From assembly GCA_002683405.1 (NCBI GenBank), contig NYTH01000028.1, forward strand, positions 124,001 to 188,000: DNA of 64,000 nucleotides. Direction: 5' to 3'. This DNA comes from Salinisphaeraceae bacterium (GTDB lineage: Bacteria; Pseudomonadota; Gammaproteobacteria; Nevskiales; Salinisphaeraceae). The notes beneath the pieces were generated by a model. The model was not told the origin of the DNA, searched no databases, and saw nothing but the letters and a program-made list of their open reading frames with translations. The number at the start of each line of letters is the position of its first letter. Position 1 is the first letter of the stretch. A program made the position numbers and the translations under genes. Shown here one piece after another: positions 32,157 through 41,152 of the stretch.

Positions 32157-33542
32157 ATGCTGCTGCGAACCCGCCCCATCCGGGCACTGCTTCTTGCCGG
32201 CACCTGTCTTCTGGCGCCACCCGCCCTGGCGGGCGTCAGCCAGGACATGGCCAACAAGCTTGGCGGCAGCGAGCTGCTGCCCAGTGGCGCGCAGCGCGCC
32301 GGCAACGCGGCCGGCACGATCCCGGCCTGGGACGGCGGTCTGCGCACGCAGCCTGCCGGCTTCACCGCGGGGCAGGATCGCTACATCGACCCGTTTGCCG
32401 ATGACAAACCGCAGTTCGTCATCACGGCCGCCAATGCCGATCAATACCGGGACAATCTCACCGATGGCCAGTACGCCCTGCTGAAGAAGTACCCCAACAG
32501 CTACAAGATGCCGGTGTACAAGACCCGGCGCAGCTACGCCATTCCCGACTGGGTGGCGGCCGCCATCAAGCGTAACGCGGTGAACAGCAAGCTGGTCGCC
32601 GACGGCGAAGGCATTGCAGGCGCAACGGGCGGCGTGCCCTTCCCGTTCATCGAGTCCACGCCCAACCCGGCGAAGGCGGCCATCTGGAATCACAAGCTGC
32701 GCTATCGCGGTGACGACGTGCGCTACACCAGCGCCCAGCTCATCACCACGCCCGGGGGCAGCGTGCGCGAGGGCAAGCTGCTGCTCGAGCTCAAGTACCC
32801 CTACAACCAGCAGAACATCGAGCCGGATGACCTGCACAACATTTCCATCTACTTCCTGCAGACCATCCTGGCGCCGCCGCGCAGCGCCGGCGGCATCCTG
32901 CTGGTCCACGAAACAATCGACCAGGTCGAGGAAACGCGACGCGCATGGATCTACAACCCCGGCCAGCGTCGCATTCGCCGCGCGCCCAGCGTGGCCTACG
33001 ACAACCCGGGTACCGATTCCGACGGCATGCGCACGAACGACCAGTTCGACATGTTCAACGGCGCCACCGACCGCTACAACTGGAAGCTGCTCGGCAAGAA
33101 GGAAATCTACATCCCCTACAACAGCTACAAGCTGCATAACGCCCCGAGCTATGACGACATCGTTGGCCCGCAACATACCAATCAGGACCTGATGCGCTAC
33201 GAGTTGCACCGGGTCTGGGTGGTGGAAGGCACCGTCAAGGACGGCACGTCCCACATCTATGCCAAGCGCCGTTTCTACATCGACGAGGACTCCTGGCACA
33301 TCGCGGCTGCCGATCAGTGGGACACGCGCGGCGGACTGTGGCGCGTGATGGAGGGCCATACGATTCAGCTGTATGACCAGCCCTACCCCGCGCCGGCCAT
33401 GGAGTCCTCCTACGATCTGGACGCCGGTCGCTATCTGCTGCTCTCGCTGAACAACGAGGAAGGCCGCGCCTTCAACAACGAGGTGGAGTACGACGACGAC
33501 TACTTCAACCCGCGCAATATCCAGCGGCGGGCCACCAAATGA
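32157..33542 (+). CDS. DUF1329 outer-membrane lipid-handling protein
   Basis: A 461-residue exported protein with a signal peptide (MLLRTRPIRALLLAGTCLLAPPALA). The mature protein shows the DUF1329 pattern: LGGSELLPSGAQRAGNAAGTIPAWDGGL, ITAANADQYRDNLTDGQYALLKKYP, YKMPVYKTRRS, WNHKLRYRGDDV, and RRIRRAPSVAYDNPGTDSDGMRT. The family has a LolB-like fold and is almost always paired with a DUF1302 barrel protein. GGAGA six bases before the ATG sets the start. Confidence 0.9.
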   Translation: MLLRTRPIRALLLAGTCLLAPPALAGVSQDMANKLGGSELLPSGAQRAGNAAGTIPAWDGGLRTQPAGFTAGQDRYIDPFADDKPQFVITAANADQYRDNLTDGQYALLKKYPNSYKMPVYKTRRSYAIPDWVAAAIKRNAVNSKLVADGEGIAGATGGVPFPFIESTPNPAKAAIWNHKLRYRGDDVRYTSAQLITTPGGSVREGKLLLELKYPYNQQNIEPDDLHNISIYFLQTILAPPRSAGGILLVHETIDQVEETRRAWIYNPGQRRIRRAPSVAYDNPGTDSDGMRTNDQFDMFNGATDRYNWKLLGKKEIYIPYNSYKLHNAPSYDDIVGPQHTNQDLMRYELHRVWVVEGTVKDGTSHIYAKRRFYIDEDSWHIAAADQWDTRGGLWRVMEGHTIQLYDQPYPAPAMESSYDLDAGRYLLLSLNNEEGRAFNNEVEYDDDYFNPRNIQRRATK

Positions 33543-33628
33543 GGCGGTCTGGCGATCACCGCGCGGCGACGCGCGCACACAAGCACAATCTGCGCCGCCT
33601 TGGGGGCGAGCACCGGGAGGGGAAGACA

Positions 33629-35626
33629 ATGTCCAACGGTAATTTTTGGCGGGCTGGCACCGCCGGGCTGCTCACCGCGGCTACACTGCTACCGGCCGGC
33701 CCGGCCTCGGCCCTGGGCTTTCAGCTGGGTGAATTCGATATCAGCCTTGAATCCAGCCTGACCGCAGGCCTGGCCATGCGCACCGAGGACGCAGACAAGG
33801 AACTGATCGGCAAATCCAACCTGGCCAACGCCGTGGACGTGGACTCCAGCTTCGTGGGCGCCTACTCCACCAACGGCGATGACGGCAATCAGGCCTTCAG
33901 CGACAGCGGCGACCTGTTTTTCGGTCAGATCAAGCTCAGCTCCGATCTGACGATCCAGGTGGGTGACTGGGGCGTCTTTGCCCGCGGCAACTACCGCTAC
34001 GACCCGATCGTGAAGAACGAGACGCTGTTCGACGACTTCGACTACGGTCCGAACCGGTCTCGCACTCAGGCAGACCGGCGTGCGCGGCAATCCGCGGCCG
34101 AGGACGCGGCGGGTGATGACGGCGAGCTGTTCGACCTGTATCTGTTCGGCAACTTCAAGATCGGCGACCGCGCTGCCTCCCTGCGCATCGGCCGCCAGGT
34201 ACTCAACTGGGGCGAGTCCACCTTCATTGCCAACGGCATCAACAGCATCGTGCCGGTTGACGCCCGCCAGGCGCGCGGCCCGGGCGCGGAGGTCAAGGAA
34301 ATCTTCCGCCCATTCGGCATGGTCTGGGGCAGCATGGAGCTGGTGCGGAACATCTCCATCGAGGCGTTCTACCAGTTCGGCTGGGAGGGCACGATCATCG
34401 ATCCGTCCGGCACCTATTTTTCCACGTCGGACTTCCTCGGCGCGGGCGCTGCAGACGTGCAGATCGGCTTTGGCCGATGCAACGAGAACATTCTGCCGAC
34501 TCTCGCAACCCAAGATGCACTACGTGACGCTACCGGAAACCCAAATTTAGATATCGGCGCTCGGGCTGGGGCACCCACCTGCGATGATGCCGCCGGCGGG
34601 ACCAACGTGCCCGAACTGGCCGCCAATGAACCCGAGGACGGCGGGCAGTACGGCGTGCGCCTGAACTTCTTCATCGAGGCGCTCAACAGCACCGACCTGT
34701 CGCTCTACGCCATCAACTATCACAGCCGACTGCCGCTGCTCAGTGGTGTGAACGTGGCCGCCCCGGGCGTGGCGGCATCGGGCGGCGGGTTTCTGCGCGA
34801 ATATCCCGAAGACATCGAGCTGTACGGCATCAGCTTCAACAGCTTTCTGGAGTTTGGCGAAATTGCGGTGCAGGGCGAATACAGCCTGCACAAGGATCAG
34901 CCGCTGCAGATCGACGACGTGGAGCTGTTGCTCTACTCGCTCGGTATCGAACAGGCCCTCGCGGGCGCTCTTGGCGGCCCGGTCAGCGCCACCACGGTGG
35001 ACGACATTCGCGGCCCCTTCGTACCAGGTGCCTACACGCAGGGCTACGAGCGCTTTGACTACCACCAGTGGAACCTGAGCTTCTCCAAGTTCATCGGCCC
35101 CAACTGGACCGGCTCGGACCAGATCGTGCTGCTCGGCGAATTTGCCGGCCAGATCATCGATGACCTGCCCGACCCGGATGAGTTGCCCTTCGAAGCGGCC
35201 GCCACCTACGTGCCCAACCAGGCCGAGGGCGCCGCAGCGCTCGGGCTGCCCGCACAGGATCGCGCCGGTTACGCCGACGATGCTGCCTGGGGCTACCGCC
35301 TGGTGGCCGCCTTCCGTTACCTGAACGTGCTCAACCGCTATAACCTGACGCCCAGCATCCGCTACTTTCACGACGTGAAGGGCAACAGCCCGGCACCGAT
35401 TTCCACCTTCCTGGAAGACCGCAAGCAGATCGTGCTGGGGGTCAACGCCGAGTTCCTGGACGCCTGGGAAGCCGGCCTGTCCTACACGATGTTTCTCGAC
35501 AGTCAGGACACCGCCGCCGCCCCCATCGACCCGGCCACGCAGGCAGGCCAGCGCATCAGCGGCTATTCCAGCAACGTGGTGGAGGACCGGGACTTCGTGA
35601 ACCTGTTCCTGCGCTACAACTTCTGA
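33629..35626 (+). CDS. DUF1302 outer-membrane beta-barrel protein
   Basis: A 665-residue outer-membrane protein with signal peptide (LTAATLLPAGPASALG). The mature N-terminus FQLGEFDISLESSLTAGLAMRT is typical of DUF1302, as are LRIGRQVLNWGESTFIANGIN and the C-terminal aromatic strand VNLFLRYNF. The partner DUF1329 gene lies just upstream with 86 bases between. The pair is usually linked to hydrophobic-compound or lipid use, and the nearby acyl-chain genes fit that. GGGAGGGG precedes the ATG. A strong terminator follows. Confidence 0.9.
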   Translation: MSNGNFWRAGTAGLLTAATLLPAGPASALGFQLGEFDISLESSLTAGLAMRTEDADKELIGKSNLANAVDVDSSFVGAYSTNGDDGNQAFSDSGDLFFGQIKLSSDLTIQVGDWGVFARGNYRYDPIVKNETLFDDFDYGPNRSRTQADRRARQSAAEDAAGDDGELFDLYLFGNFKIGDRAASLRIGRQVLNWGESTFIANGINSIVPVDARQARGPGAEVKEIFRPFGMVWGSMELVRNISIEAFYQFGWEGTIIDPSGTYFSTSDFLGAGAADVQIGFGRCNENILPTLATQDALRDATGNPNLDIGARAGAPTCDDAAGGTNVPELAANEPEDGGQYGVRLNFFIEALNSTDLSLYAINYHSRLPLLSGVNVAAPGVAASGGGFLREYPEDIELYGISFNSFLEFGEIAVQGEYSLHKDQPLQIDDVELLLYSLGIEQALAGALGGPVSATTVDDIRGPFVPGAYTQGYERFDYHQWNLSFSKFIGPNWTGSDQIVLLGEFAGQIIDDLPDPDELPFEAAATYVPNQAEGAAALGLPAQDRAGYADDAAWGYRLVAAFRYLNVLNRYNLTPSIRYFHDVKGNSPAPISTFLEDRKQIVLGVNAEFLDAWEAGLSYTMFLDSQDTAAAPIDPATQAGQRISGYSSNVVEDRDFVNLFLRYNF

Positions 35627-35648
35627 GGCCACCCGGCCAGCCCATCCA

Positions 35649-35676
35649 GCGCCGCGATCCCGCGGCGCTTTTTTTT
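35649..35676 (+). terminator. Strong intrinsic terminator after DUF1302
   Basis: A perfect eight-base stem, GCGCCGCG (35649-35656) with CGCGGCGC (35661-35668), a four-base loop and eight T. Confidence 0.95.
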
Positions 35677-35690
35677 GCGCGCAAAAGCCC

Positions 35691-36260
35691 GTAGGCCGGA
35701 TGCAGCAACGCGGAATCCGGCGCCCCGACAGGCCGGGCTTCGACAGGCTCAGCCCGAACGGGGAGTTATTGCCGCCGCGACCACCGGGAACGCGTGCGCC
35801 GCATCTCACCCCATGCCCCGTCCACCGTTCCCCTGAGCTCGTCGAAGGGAGCTCGTCGAAGGGAGCCTGTCGAATGGCATCAAGCAATCCATTGCCTCCG
35901 TTCGATTCGGACTTCGACGTAGCTCAGCCCGAACGGCGCCGATAAAAGCCCCCACCCCGTCCCAGCCCGTTCACCCTGAGCTTGTCGAAGCGAGCGTGTC
36001 GAATGGCACCAAGCAATCCATTGCCTCCATTCGGTTCGGACTTCGACGTAGCTCAGCCCGAACGGCGCCGATAAAAGCCCCACCCCGTCCCAGCCCGTTC
36101 ACCCTGAGCTTGTCGAAGAGCGCTGGCCAAAAGAATCGGGGCTGTAATCCGGCGCGAGTCAGGTCTTCCGAACTCGCCGGAATCCGCGCTGCGCGCTCCT
36201 TCCGGCCTACGGTGGTCGGTTGCATTTTCTTTGGCCGGATGCAGCGACGCGGGATCCGGC
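35691..36260. repeat. Block of two dispersed repeat families plus a 129-bp tandem duplication
   Basis: No gene is present. Family A has core TTCGACAGGCTCAGCCCGAACGG-like sequence in both orientations, with at least six copies between 35740 and 36120. Family B (core GTAGGCCGGAT, then CGGAATCCGGCG) is at 35691-35722, inverted at 36175-36210, and again at 36232-36260. A 129-base unit starting GTCGAATGGCA is tandemly duplicated: 35869-35997 and 35998-36123, differing at a few positions. Families like these are common scattered intergenic repeats in proteobacteria. Confidence 0.75.
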
Positions 36261-36292
36261 CGGCACGCCGGGCGTCACCACGCTAGACGGGT

Positions 36293-36946
36293 CTAGGGCT
36301 CGGGATCGTCCGACCCGAGGCTTCGCTTCTCGCCGAGTTCCTTCGGGTCCACAAATAGCACGTACAGATCCAGCACTGCCTTGCAGCGCGCCAGAAATTC
36401 ACGCGCCTCGGTGCGTAGCTGCTGGCGGCTATCCTCTTCCGGACGACTGTAGCCAACCACGTCCAGCCCGTAATGATTGGCAATGAAAACTGCGCGATAC
36501 AGGTGAAAACGCTGCGAGATCACGGTGAACCCCTCCAGACCGAATACCTTCTGCGCCCGCACGACGGAATCCAGCGTACGAAAACCCGCGTTGTCCCGGG
36601 TCATGGCCTCGGCGGGGACGCCCGCCTCGCGCAGCGCGTCGAACATGCGGGCGGGTTCATCGTAGGTCTTGTCGGGGTTGGCGCCCGACAGCAGCAGATG
36701 CTGCACCTTGCCGGCGCGGTACAGCTCGGCAGCCGCGAGAATCCGATGCCTGAACAGCTTGTTCTCGTGGCCTTCCCGGGTATAAGGGCTGGTGCCCAGC
36801 AGCACACCCACCTGCCGTTCGGGCAACTCGCCCACCACCGTATAGAGCTTGGAGCGGGTCGAGCCAACCACCCAGGCGTTCATGCCGAGCAGCAGCAGGC
36901 AGGCGACGGTCAGCAGGGTGACACCCGTGGTCAACAGCACACGCAT
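36293..36946 (-). CDS. sanA: SanA/ElyC/YdcF-type envelope protein
   Basis: A 217-residue protein with one N-terminal membrane anchor (LLTTGVTLLTVACLLLLGMNAWVV) and a DUF218 domain: RQVGVLLGTSPYTREGHENKLFRHRI, LLLSGANPDKTYDEPARMFDAL, and TVISQRFHLYRAVFIANHYGLDVVGY. SanA is linked to envelope permeability and vancomycin resistance at high temperature; the biochemical role is unknown. It has a minus-strand MAPEG neighbour upstream. Confidence 0.85.
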   Translation of the reverse strand: MRVLLTTGVTLLTVACLLLLGMNAWVVGSTRSKLYTVVGELPERQVGVLLGTSPYTREGHENKLFRHRILAAAELYRAGKVQHLLLSGANPDKTYDEPARMFDALREAGVPAEAMTRDNAGFRTLDSVVRAQKVFGLEGFTVISQRFHLYRAVFIANHYGLDVVGYSRPEEDSRQQLRTEAREFLARCKAVLDLYVLFVDPKELGEKRSLGSDDPEP

Positions 36947-36978
36947 TCAGCGAGTACCAGCTGGAGGCGCTTGCCGCA

Positions 36979-37407
36979 TCAGCCCTGGATCTGCCCGGCA
37001 AAGGCGAGGACCCACCAGACCAGCAGACCGAACTGGACAATAAAGGCCGGGAACCGGACAAAGAAGATCATCAGGTGATGCACCGAGATGATATGCGCCG
37101 CCGACTGCAGCACGCGTGCCGCCAGGAACAGCATGGCCAGACCGTTGGTTACGGCGCCGTCGCCCGCGGTCACCGAAATCAGAATGACGCCGCCAAAGAT
37201 CGGCAACATCTCGAGGCAGTTCAGATATGCGTCATGCACGCGTTTGAAGACCGGCAGATCGTCCATGCCGCGTCCGCGCGTCCAGGCATCCGCCTTCGAC
37301 TGCATCGACAGCACCTTGACGGAACGATAGGCAATAGTGGCGCCCAGCAGCAGCAGGACCCAGGCCACAAAGCCCAGCAGGGCAATCAGCGAAGCACTCA
37401 TGGACAT
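36979..37407 (-). CDS. MAPEG family membrane protein
   Basis: A 142-residue protein with four hydrophobic helices and the MAPEG-like motif FKRVHDAYLNCLEMLPIFGGVI (compare 'R..RA..N..E..P.F'), then AARVLQSAAHIISVH. Members include glutathione transferases and eicosanoid enzymes; bacterial ones are mostly uncharacterised. The conserved Asn-Glu pair is kept as NCLE. It may form a short transcription unit with sanA, 32 bases downstream. Confidence 0.82.
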   Translation of the reverse strand: MSMSASLIALLGFVAWVLLLLGATIAYRSVKVLSMQSKADAWTRGRGMDDLPVFKRVHDAYLNCLEMLPIFGGVILISVTAGDGAVTNGLAMLFLAARVLQSAAHIISVHHLMIFFVRFPAFIVQFGLLVWWVLAFAGQIQG

Positions 37408-37506
37408 CTCCCCCTAATCGGTTTTGTTATCAAGCAGATGGTGCGCGAGCACAGCTTAGGCCGGAGGCCACCATCCGACAAGCCGAGCAAACCGGGGAGG
37501 CAGGTT

Positions 37507-38691
37507 TCAGCGCGCGAGGGCGCGGGTGGCGTCGTCCAGGCCGGCGAGTGTCATGGGATACATGCGATCGCCGAGCAGCTCCTGCGTCAGCTTGATGGAC
37601 GGCGTGTAGTCCCAGTGCTTTTCAGGCTCGGGATTGAGCCAGGCGACGCGCGGATAGACATCGAGCAGCCGCTGCATCCACACGGCGCCGGCCTCCTCGT
37701 TCCAGTGTTCCACGCTGCCACCGGCATAGGCGATTTCGTAGGGGCTCATCGTGGCGTCACCCACGAAGATCACCTTGTAGTCGGTGGGGTATTTGTGCAG
37801 CACGTCGAACAGGGGAATCTTCTCCGAGTGCCGGCGGTAATTGTCCTTCCACACCGACTCGTAGACGAAGTTGTGGAAGTAGAAATACTCCAGGTGCTTG
37901 AACTCGGCCCGCGCGGCGGAAAACATTTCCTCGCACACGCGCACGTGGGGATCCATCGAGCCACCCACGTCAAAGAACAGCAGAATTTTCACGGCGTTAT
38001 GCCGTTCGGGACGCATTTTCAGATCAAGATAGCCGGCGTTGCGGGCCGTCGAGCGAATCGTATCGTCCAGGTCCAGTTCATCGACGGCGCCTTCGCGCGC
38101 AAACCGTCGCAGCTTGCGCAGAGCCATCTTGATATTGCGCGTGCCCAGTTCGCGGCTGTCGTCCAGATTGCGGTACTCGCGCTTGTCCCAGACCTTTACG
38201 GCAGAGCGATTGCGCGAGCCTTCCTGCCCGATGCGCACGCCCTCCGGGTTGTAGCCGTAGGCGCCGAAGGGCGACGTACCGGCCGTACCGATCCACTTGC
38301 TGCCGCCCTGGTGACGCTCTTTCTGCTCCTCGAAGCGCTTCTTGAGCGTTTCCATGAGCTTGTCCCAGCCGCCCATGGCCTCGATTTCGGCTTTCTGCTC
38401 ATCGGTGAGCTCCAGCTCGGCCATCTTGCGAAGCCACTCTTCGGGGATTTCATCCTTGCCGAACAGACCCTCGGTCGCGTCCTCTATGCCTTTGAAATAA
38501 TGGGAGAAGATGCGATCAAACCGGTCGAACTGGGTTTCATCCTTGACCAGCGTACAGCGCGACAGGTAGTAGAAATCCTCGATATTGCAGACGGCCACCT
38601 GACGATCAAGCGCTTCGATCAGCGTCAGATATTCGGTGACGGTCGGCTTCAGACCGTAATGGCGCAGCTCGTTGAAAAACTCGATAAGCAT
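37507..38691 (-). CDS. CoxE-like von Willebrand factor A (VWA) protein
   Basis: A 394-residue protein. The first ~200 residues are charged and helical (LRKMAELELTDEQKAEIEAMGGWDKL). The C-terminal VWA domain has a MIDAS motif FFDVGGSMDPH (DxGxS), with KVIFVGDATMSPYEI and AWLNPEPEKHW after it. Such proteins act as substrate adaptors or partners of MoxR-type AAA+ ATPases, in metal-cofactor insertion or protein remodelling. The MoxR partner is the next gene upstream on this strand, separated by a 172-base hairpin repeat. Confidence 0.9.
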   Translation of the reverse strand: MLIEFFNELRHYGLKPTVTEYLTLIEALDRQVAVCNIEDFYYLSRCTLVKDETQFDRFDRIFSHYFKGIEDATEGLFGKDEIPEEWLRKMAELELTDEQKAEIEAMGGWDKLMETLKKRFEEQKERHQGGSKWIGTAGTSPFGAYGYNPEGVRIGQEGSRNRSAVKVWDKREYRNLDDSRELGTRNIKMALRKLRRFAREGAVDELDLDDTIRSTARNAGYLDLKMRPERHNAVKILLFFDVGGSMDPHVRVCEEMFSAARAEFKHLEYFYFHNFVYESVWKDNYRRHSEKIPLFDVLHKYPTDYKVIFVGDATMSPYEIAYAGGSVEHWNEEAGAVWMQRLLDVYPRVAWLNPEPEKHWDYTPSIKLTQELLGDRMYPMTLAGLDDATRALAR

Positions 38692-38700
38692 AAGAGATCA

Positions 38701-38852
38701 ACCACGGAGAGGCAGAGGACACAGAGAAATTTGTCCAAAGAAAATACTAACCACCAAGGCACAAAGAACACAAAGGAGGAAGATCACATTGCTATTCTTT
38801 GTGCCCTTCGTGCCTTTGTGGTTCTAGAATTTCTTCCTCTGCGGCTCTTCGA
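38701..38852. repeat. Dispersed hairpin repeat between the MoxR and VWA genes
   Basis: An AT-richer palindromic element. The inner arms at 38749-38775 (ACCACCAAGGCACAAAG core) and 38797-38823 (CTTTGTGCCTTTGTGG-like core) are nearly perfect inverted copies around a ~20-base loop. Outer arms (GGAGAGGCAGAGGACACAGAG / CTTCCTCTGCGG) extend the hairpin. A related element lies at 39734-39900. The family, with ACCACAGAGACACAGAG-type cores, is a widely scattered intergenic repeat, not a CRISPR. Confidence 0.75.
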
Positions 38853-38863
38853 TCAAACTCGCG

Positions 38864-39703
38864 CTACTGGCGCCGCGCCATGAACGCCAGCCGCTCGAAC
38901 ATGTGCACGTCCTGCTCGTTCTTGAGCAGCGCGCCGTAAAGCGGCGGCAGCGATTTCTTCACGTCGGAGGAATGCAGCGTCTCGGCGGGAATATCCTCGG
39001 CCAGCAGCAGCTTAAGCCAGTCGAGCAGTTCCGAGGTGGACGGCTTTTTCTTCAGGCCGGGAATCTCGCGCAGCTCGAAGAACAGCTCCATGGCCTCGTT
39101 GAGCAGTTTCTTCTTGATGCCCGGAAAATGCACGTCGACGATCTGCTGCATCGTCTCCTTGTCGGGGAAGTTGATGTAGTGGAAGAAGCAGCGGCGCAGG
39201 AAGGCGTCCGGCAGCTCTTTCTCGTTGTTCGAGGTAATGATGATGATCGGTCGGTGAGTCGCCTTGATCGTCTTGCGCGTCTCGTAAACGTAGAACTCCA
39301 TGCGATCAAGTTCGCGCAGCATGTCGTTGGGAAACTCGATATCGGCCTTGTCGATCTCGTCGATCAGCAGCACCGGCTGGGTGTCCGACTCGAAACACTC
39401 CCAGAGCGGGCCCTTGAGAATGTAGTTGGAGATGTCGTGGACCTTGTCCTCACCCAGCTGCGAATCACGCAGCCGCGACACCGCGTCGTATTCGTATAGA
39501 CCCTGCTGGGCCTTGGTGGTGGACTTGATGTGCCATTCGAAAAACGGCATGCCCAGCGCCTGGGCCACTTCCTCGGCCAGCATCGTCTTGCCGGTACCGG
39601 GCTCGCCCTTGATGAGCAACGGCCGCTGCAGCGTGGCCGCCGCATTGACCGCCATCTTCAGGTCGTCGGCGGCCACATACTTGTCTGTCCCTTCGAATCG
39701 CAT
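38864..39703 (-). CDS. MoxR-type AAA+ ATPase
   Basis: A 279-residue AAA+ ATPase: Walker A IKGEPGTGKTMLAEEV, Walker B VLLIDEIDKADIEFPNDML, sensor 1 IIIITSNNEKELPDAFLRRCFF. MoxR ATPases work with VWA proteins as chaperones for enzyme maturation; the substrate is not visible here. ATG at 39703 is chosen over an upstream in-frame TTG at 39727 because homologous sequence begins at RFEGTDKYVA. It is bracketed on both sides by hairpin repeats. Confidence 0.92.
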   Translation of the reverse strand: MRFEGTDKYVAADDLKMAVNAAATLQRPLLIKGEPGTGKTMLAEEVAQALGMPFFEWHIKSTTKAQQGLYEYDAVSRLRDSQLGEDKVHDISNYILKGPLWECFESDTQPVLLIDEIDKADIEFPNDMLRELDRMEFYVYETRKTIKATHRPIIIITSNNEKELPDAFLRRCFFHYINFPDKETMQQIVDVHFPGIKKKLLNEAMELFFELREIPGLKKKPSTSELLDWLKLLLAEDIPAETLHSSDVKKSLPPLYGALLKNEQDVHMFERLAFMARRQ

Positions 39704-39733
39704 GCTATCCACTCGCAAAGAATTCAAGAATTT

Positions 39734-39900
39734 ACCGCAGAGACACGGAGAACAACGAGACCGTTGATCTCACGAACCACAAAGGCACCCAGTACACAAG
39801 GCTGAAGCACTATCCATCTCTTTCCTTGGGCTCTTCGTGTGCTTTGTAGTTAACCAATGAGTTGGTTTCTTTTCTCTGTGCCCTCTGCGTCTCTGTGGTT
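39734..39900. repeat. Second dispersed hairpin repeat, between pgk and the MoxR gene
   Basis: Outer arms at 39734-39755 (ACCGCAGAGACACGGAG core) and 39872-39900 (inverted, CTCTGCGTCTCTGTGGTT core); inner arms at 39775-39801 and 39824-39851. It has the same design as the element at 38701-38852. It separates pgk from the MoxR gene on the same strand. Confidence 0.75.
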
Positions 39901-39907
39901 CGGATCT

Positions 39908-41143
39908 TCAAATATCGGCGTCGGCTGCGCGTTGCTCCAGCACCGCAATCGCCGGCAGGGTCTTGCCCTCGAGAAACTCGAGAAACGCGCCGCCGCCAGT
40001 CGAGATATAGGACACGCGCGACTCGACCTTGTATTTCTCGATCGCCGCCAGCGTATCGCCGCCGCCGGCAATCGAGAATGCCTTGCTGTCAGCCACGGCG
40101 CGGGCCAGCACGTGGGTGCCCCCGCCGAACTGATCGATCTCGAACACGCCGACCGGGCCATTCCACAGGATGGTGCCGGCCTTTTTCAGAATGTCTGCAA
40201 ACTTGTCGCGGGTTTTCGGACCCACATCGAGAATCATCTCGTCGTCCTCGACCTCGTCGACGGGCCGGTATTCCGGATGGGCTTCAGGCGACAACTCGGT
40301 GGCCGCCACCACATCGACCGGCAGCGGGATCGAGCCGCCGCGCGCGCTCACGCTCTTCTGCACATGCCGCGCCGCGCCGAGCAGATCCCGCTCGTAGAGC
40401 GAAGCGCCAACGTTGTGTCCCTCGGCGGCGAGAAAGGTGTTGGCGATACCGCCGCCCAGGATCAGCTGATCGGCCACTTCGGCCAGGTTTTCCAGCAGTT
40501 CCAGCTTGGTGGAGACTTTCGATCCGCCGACGATCACGACCAGCGGCCGCTCCGGATTGGCGAGTGCGGCCTTCAATGCACGCACCTCGGCCGTCAGCAG
40601 CGGTCCGGCGCAGGCGACCGGCGCGTAACGAGCCACGCCTTCGGTTGACGCCTGCGCGCGATGCGCGGTGCCGAACGCGTCCATGACGTACACGTCACAC
40701 AGCGACGCCATCTTGCGCGACAACGCCTCGTCATTGGCTTTTTCGCCCTGGTTGAACCGGACGTTCTCGCACATGACGATCTTGCCCGGCTCCACGTGCA
40801 CGCCATCGAGCCAGTCCTTGACCAGCGGGACATCGCAGCGCAACAGACCGGACAGATACTTGGCCACCGGGGCCAGGCTGTGCTCGTCGTCGAGCTGGCC
40901 TTCCTTCGGCCGGCCCAGATGCGACATGACCATGACGCGGGCCCCGGCATCCAGCGCAGCGCGCAGGGTTGGCACCGAGGCCTTCAGGCGGCCAGCGGAG
41001 CTGACCTCACCATTTACGAAGGGCACATTCAGGTCCTGACGAATCAGCACCCGCTTGCCGGCCAGGTCGACATCCTGCATCTGCAGGAAGGGCAGGGTCT
41101 CCTGCCCGGGTACGCTTTCCTTTACGCCCGATTCGTTCTCCAT
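39908..41143 (-). CDS. pgk: Phosphoglycerate kinase
   Basis: A 411-residue enzyme making 3-phosphoglycerate and ATP in glycolysis. [12 protein letters not shown] near residue 30, [33 protein letters not shown], and the C-terminal nucleotide loop [14 protein letters not shown] followed by [21 protein letters not shown] are intact. The N-terminus has about 21 extra residues ([19 protein letters not shown]) before the usual start; an internal ATG at 41080 lacks a ribosome site. It lies nine bases after gapA. Confidence 0.96.
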   Translation of the reverse strand: MENESGVKESVPGQETLPFLQMQDVDLAGKRVLIRQDLNVPFVNGEVSSAGRLKASVPTLRAALDAGARVMVMSHLGRPKEGQLDDEHSLAPVAKYLSGLLRCDVPLVKDWLDGVHVEPGKIVMCENVRFNQGEKANDEALSRKMASLCDVYVMDAFGTAHRAQASTEGVARYAPVACAGPLLTAEVRALKAALANPERPLVVIVGGSKVSTKLELLENLAEVADQLILGGGIANTFLAAEGHNVGASLYERDLLGAARHVQKSVSARGGSIPLPVDVVAATELSPEAHPEYRPVDEVEDDEMILDVGPKTRDKFADILKKAGTILWNGPVGVFEIDQFGGGTHVLARAVADSKAFSIAGGGDTLAAIEKYKVESRVSYISTGGGAFLEFLEGKTLPAIAVLEQRAADADI

Positions 41144-41152
41144 GACTCGAAA

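Noticed and set aside
35880-36225. Two short minus-strand frames that encode repeated peptides
   Set aside because: They arise from the 129-bp tandem duplication and dispersed repeats; no ribosome site, start or family.
38701-39900. Repeats resembling a CRISPR array
   Set aside because: Only two palindromic elements about 1 kb apart, with no regular spacers and no cas genes.
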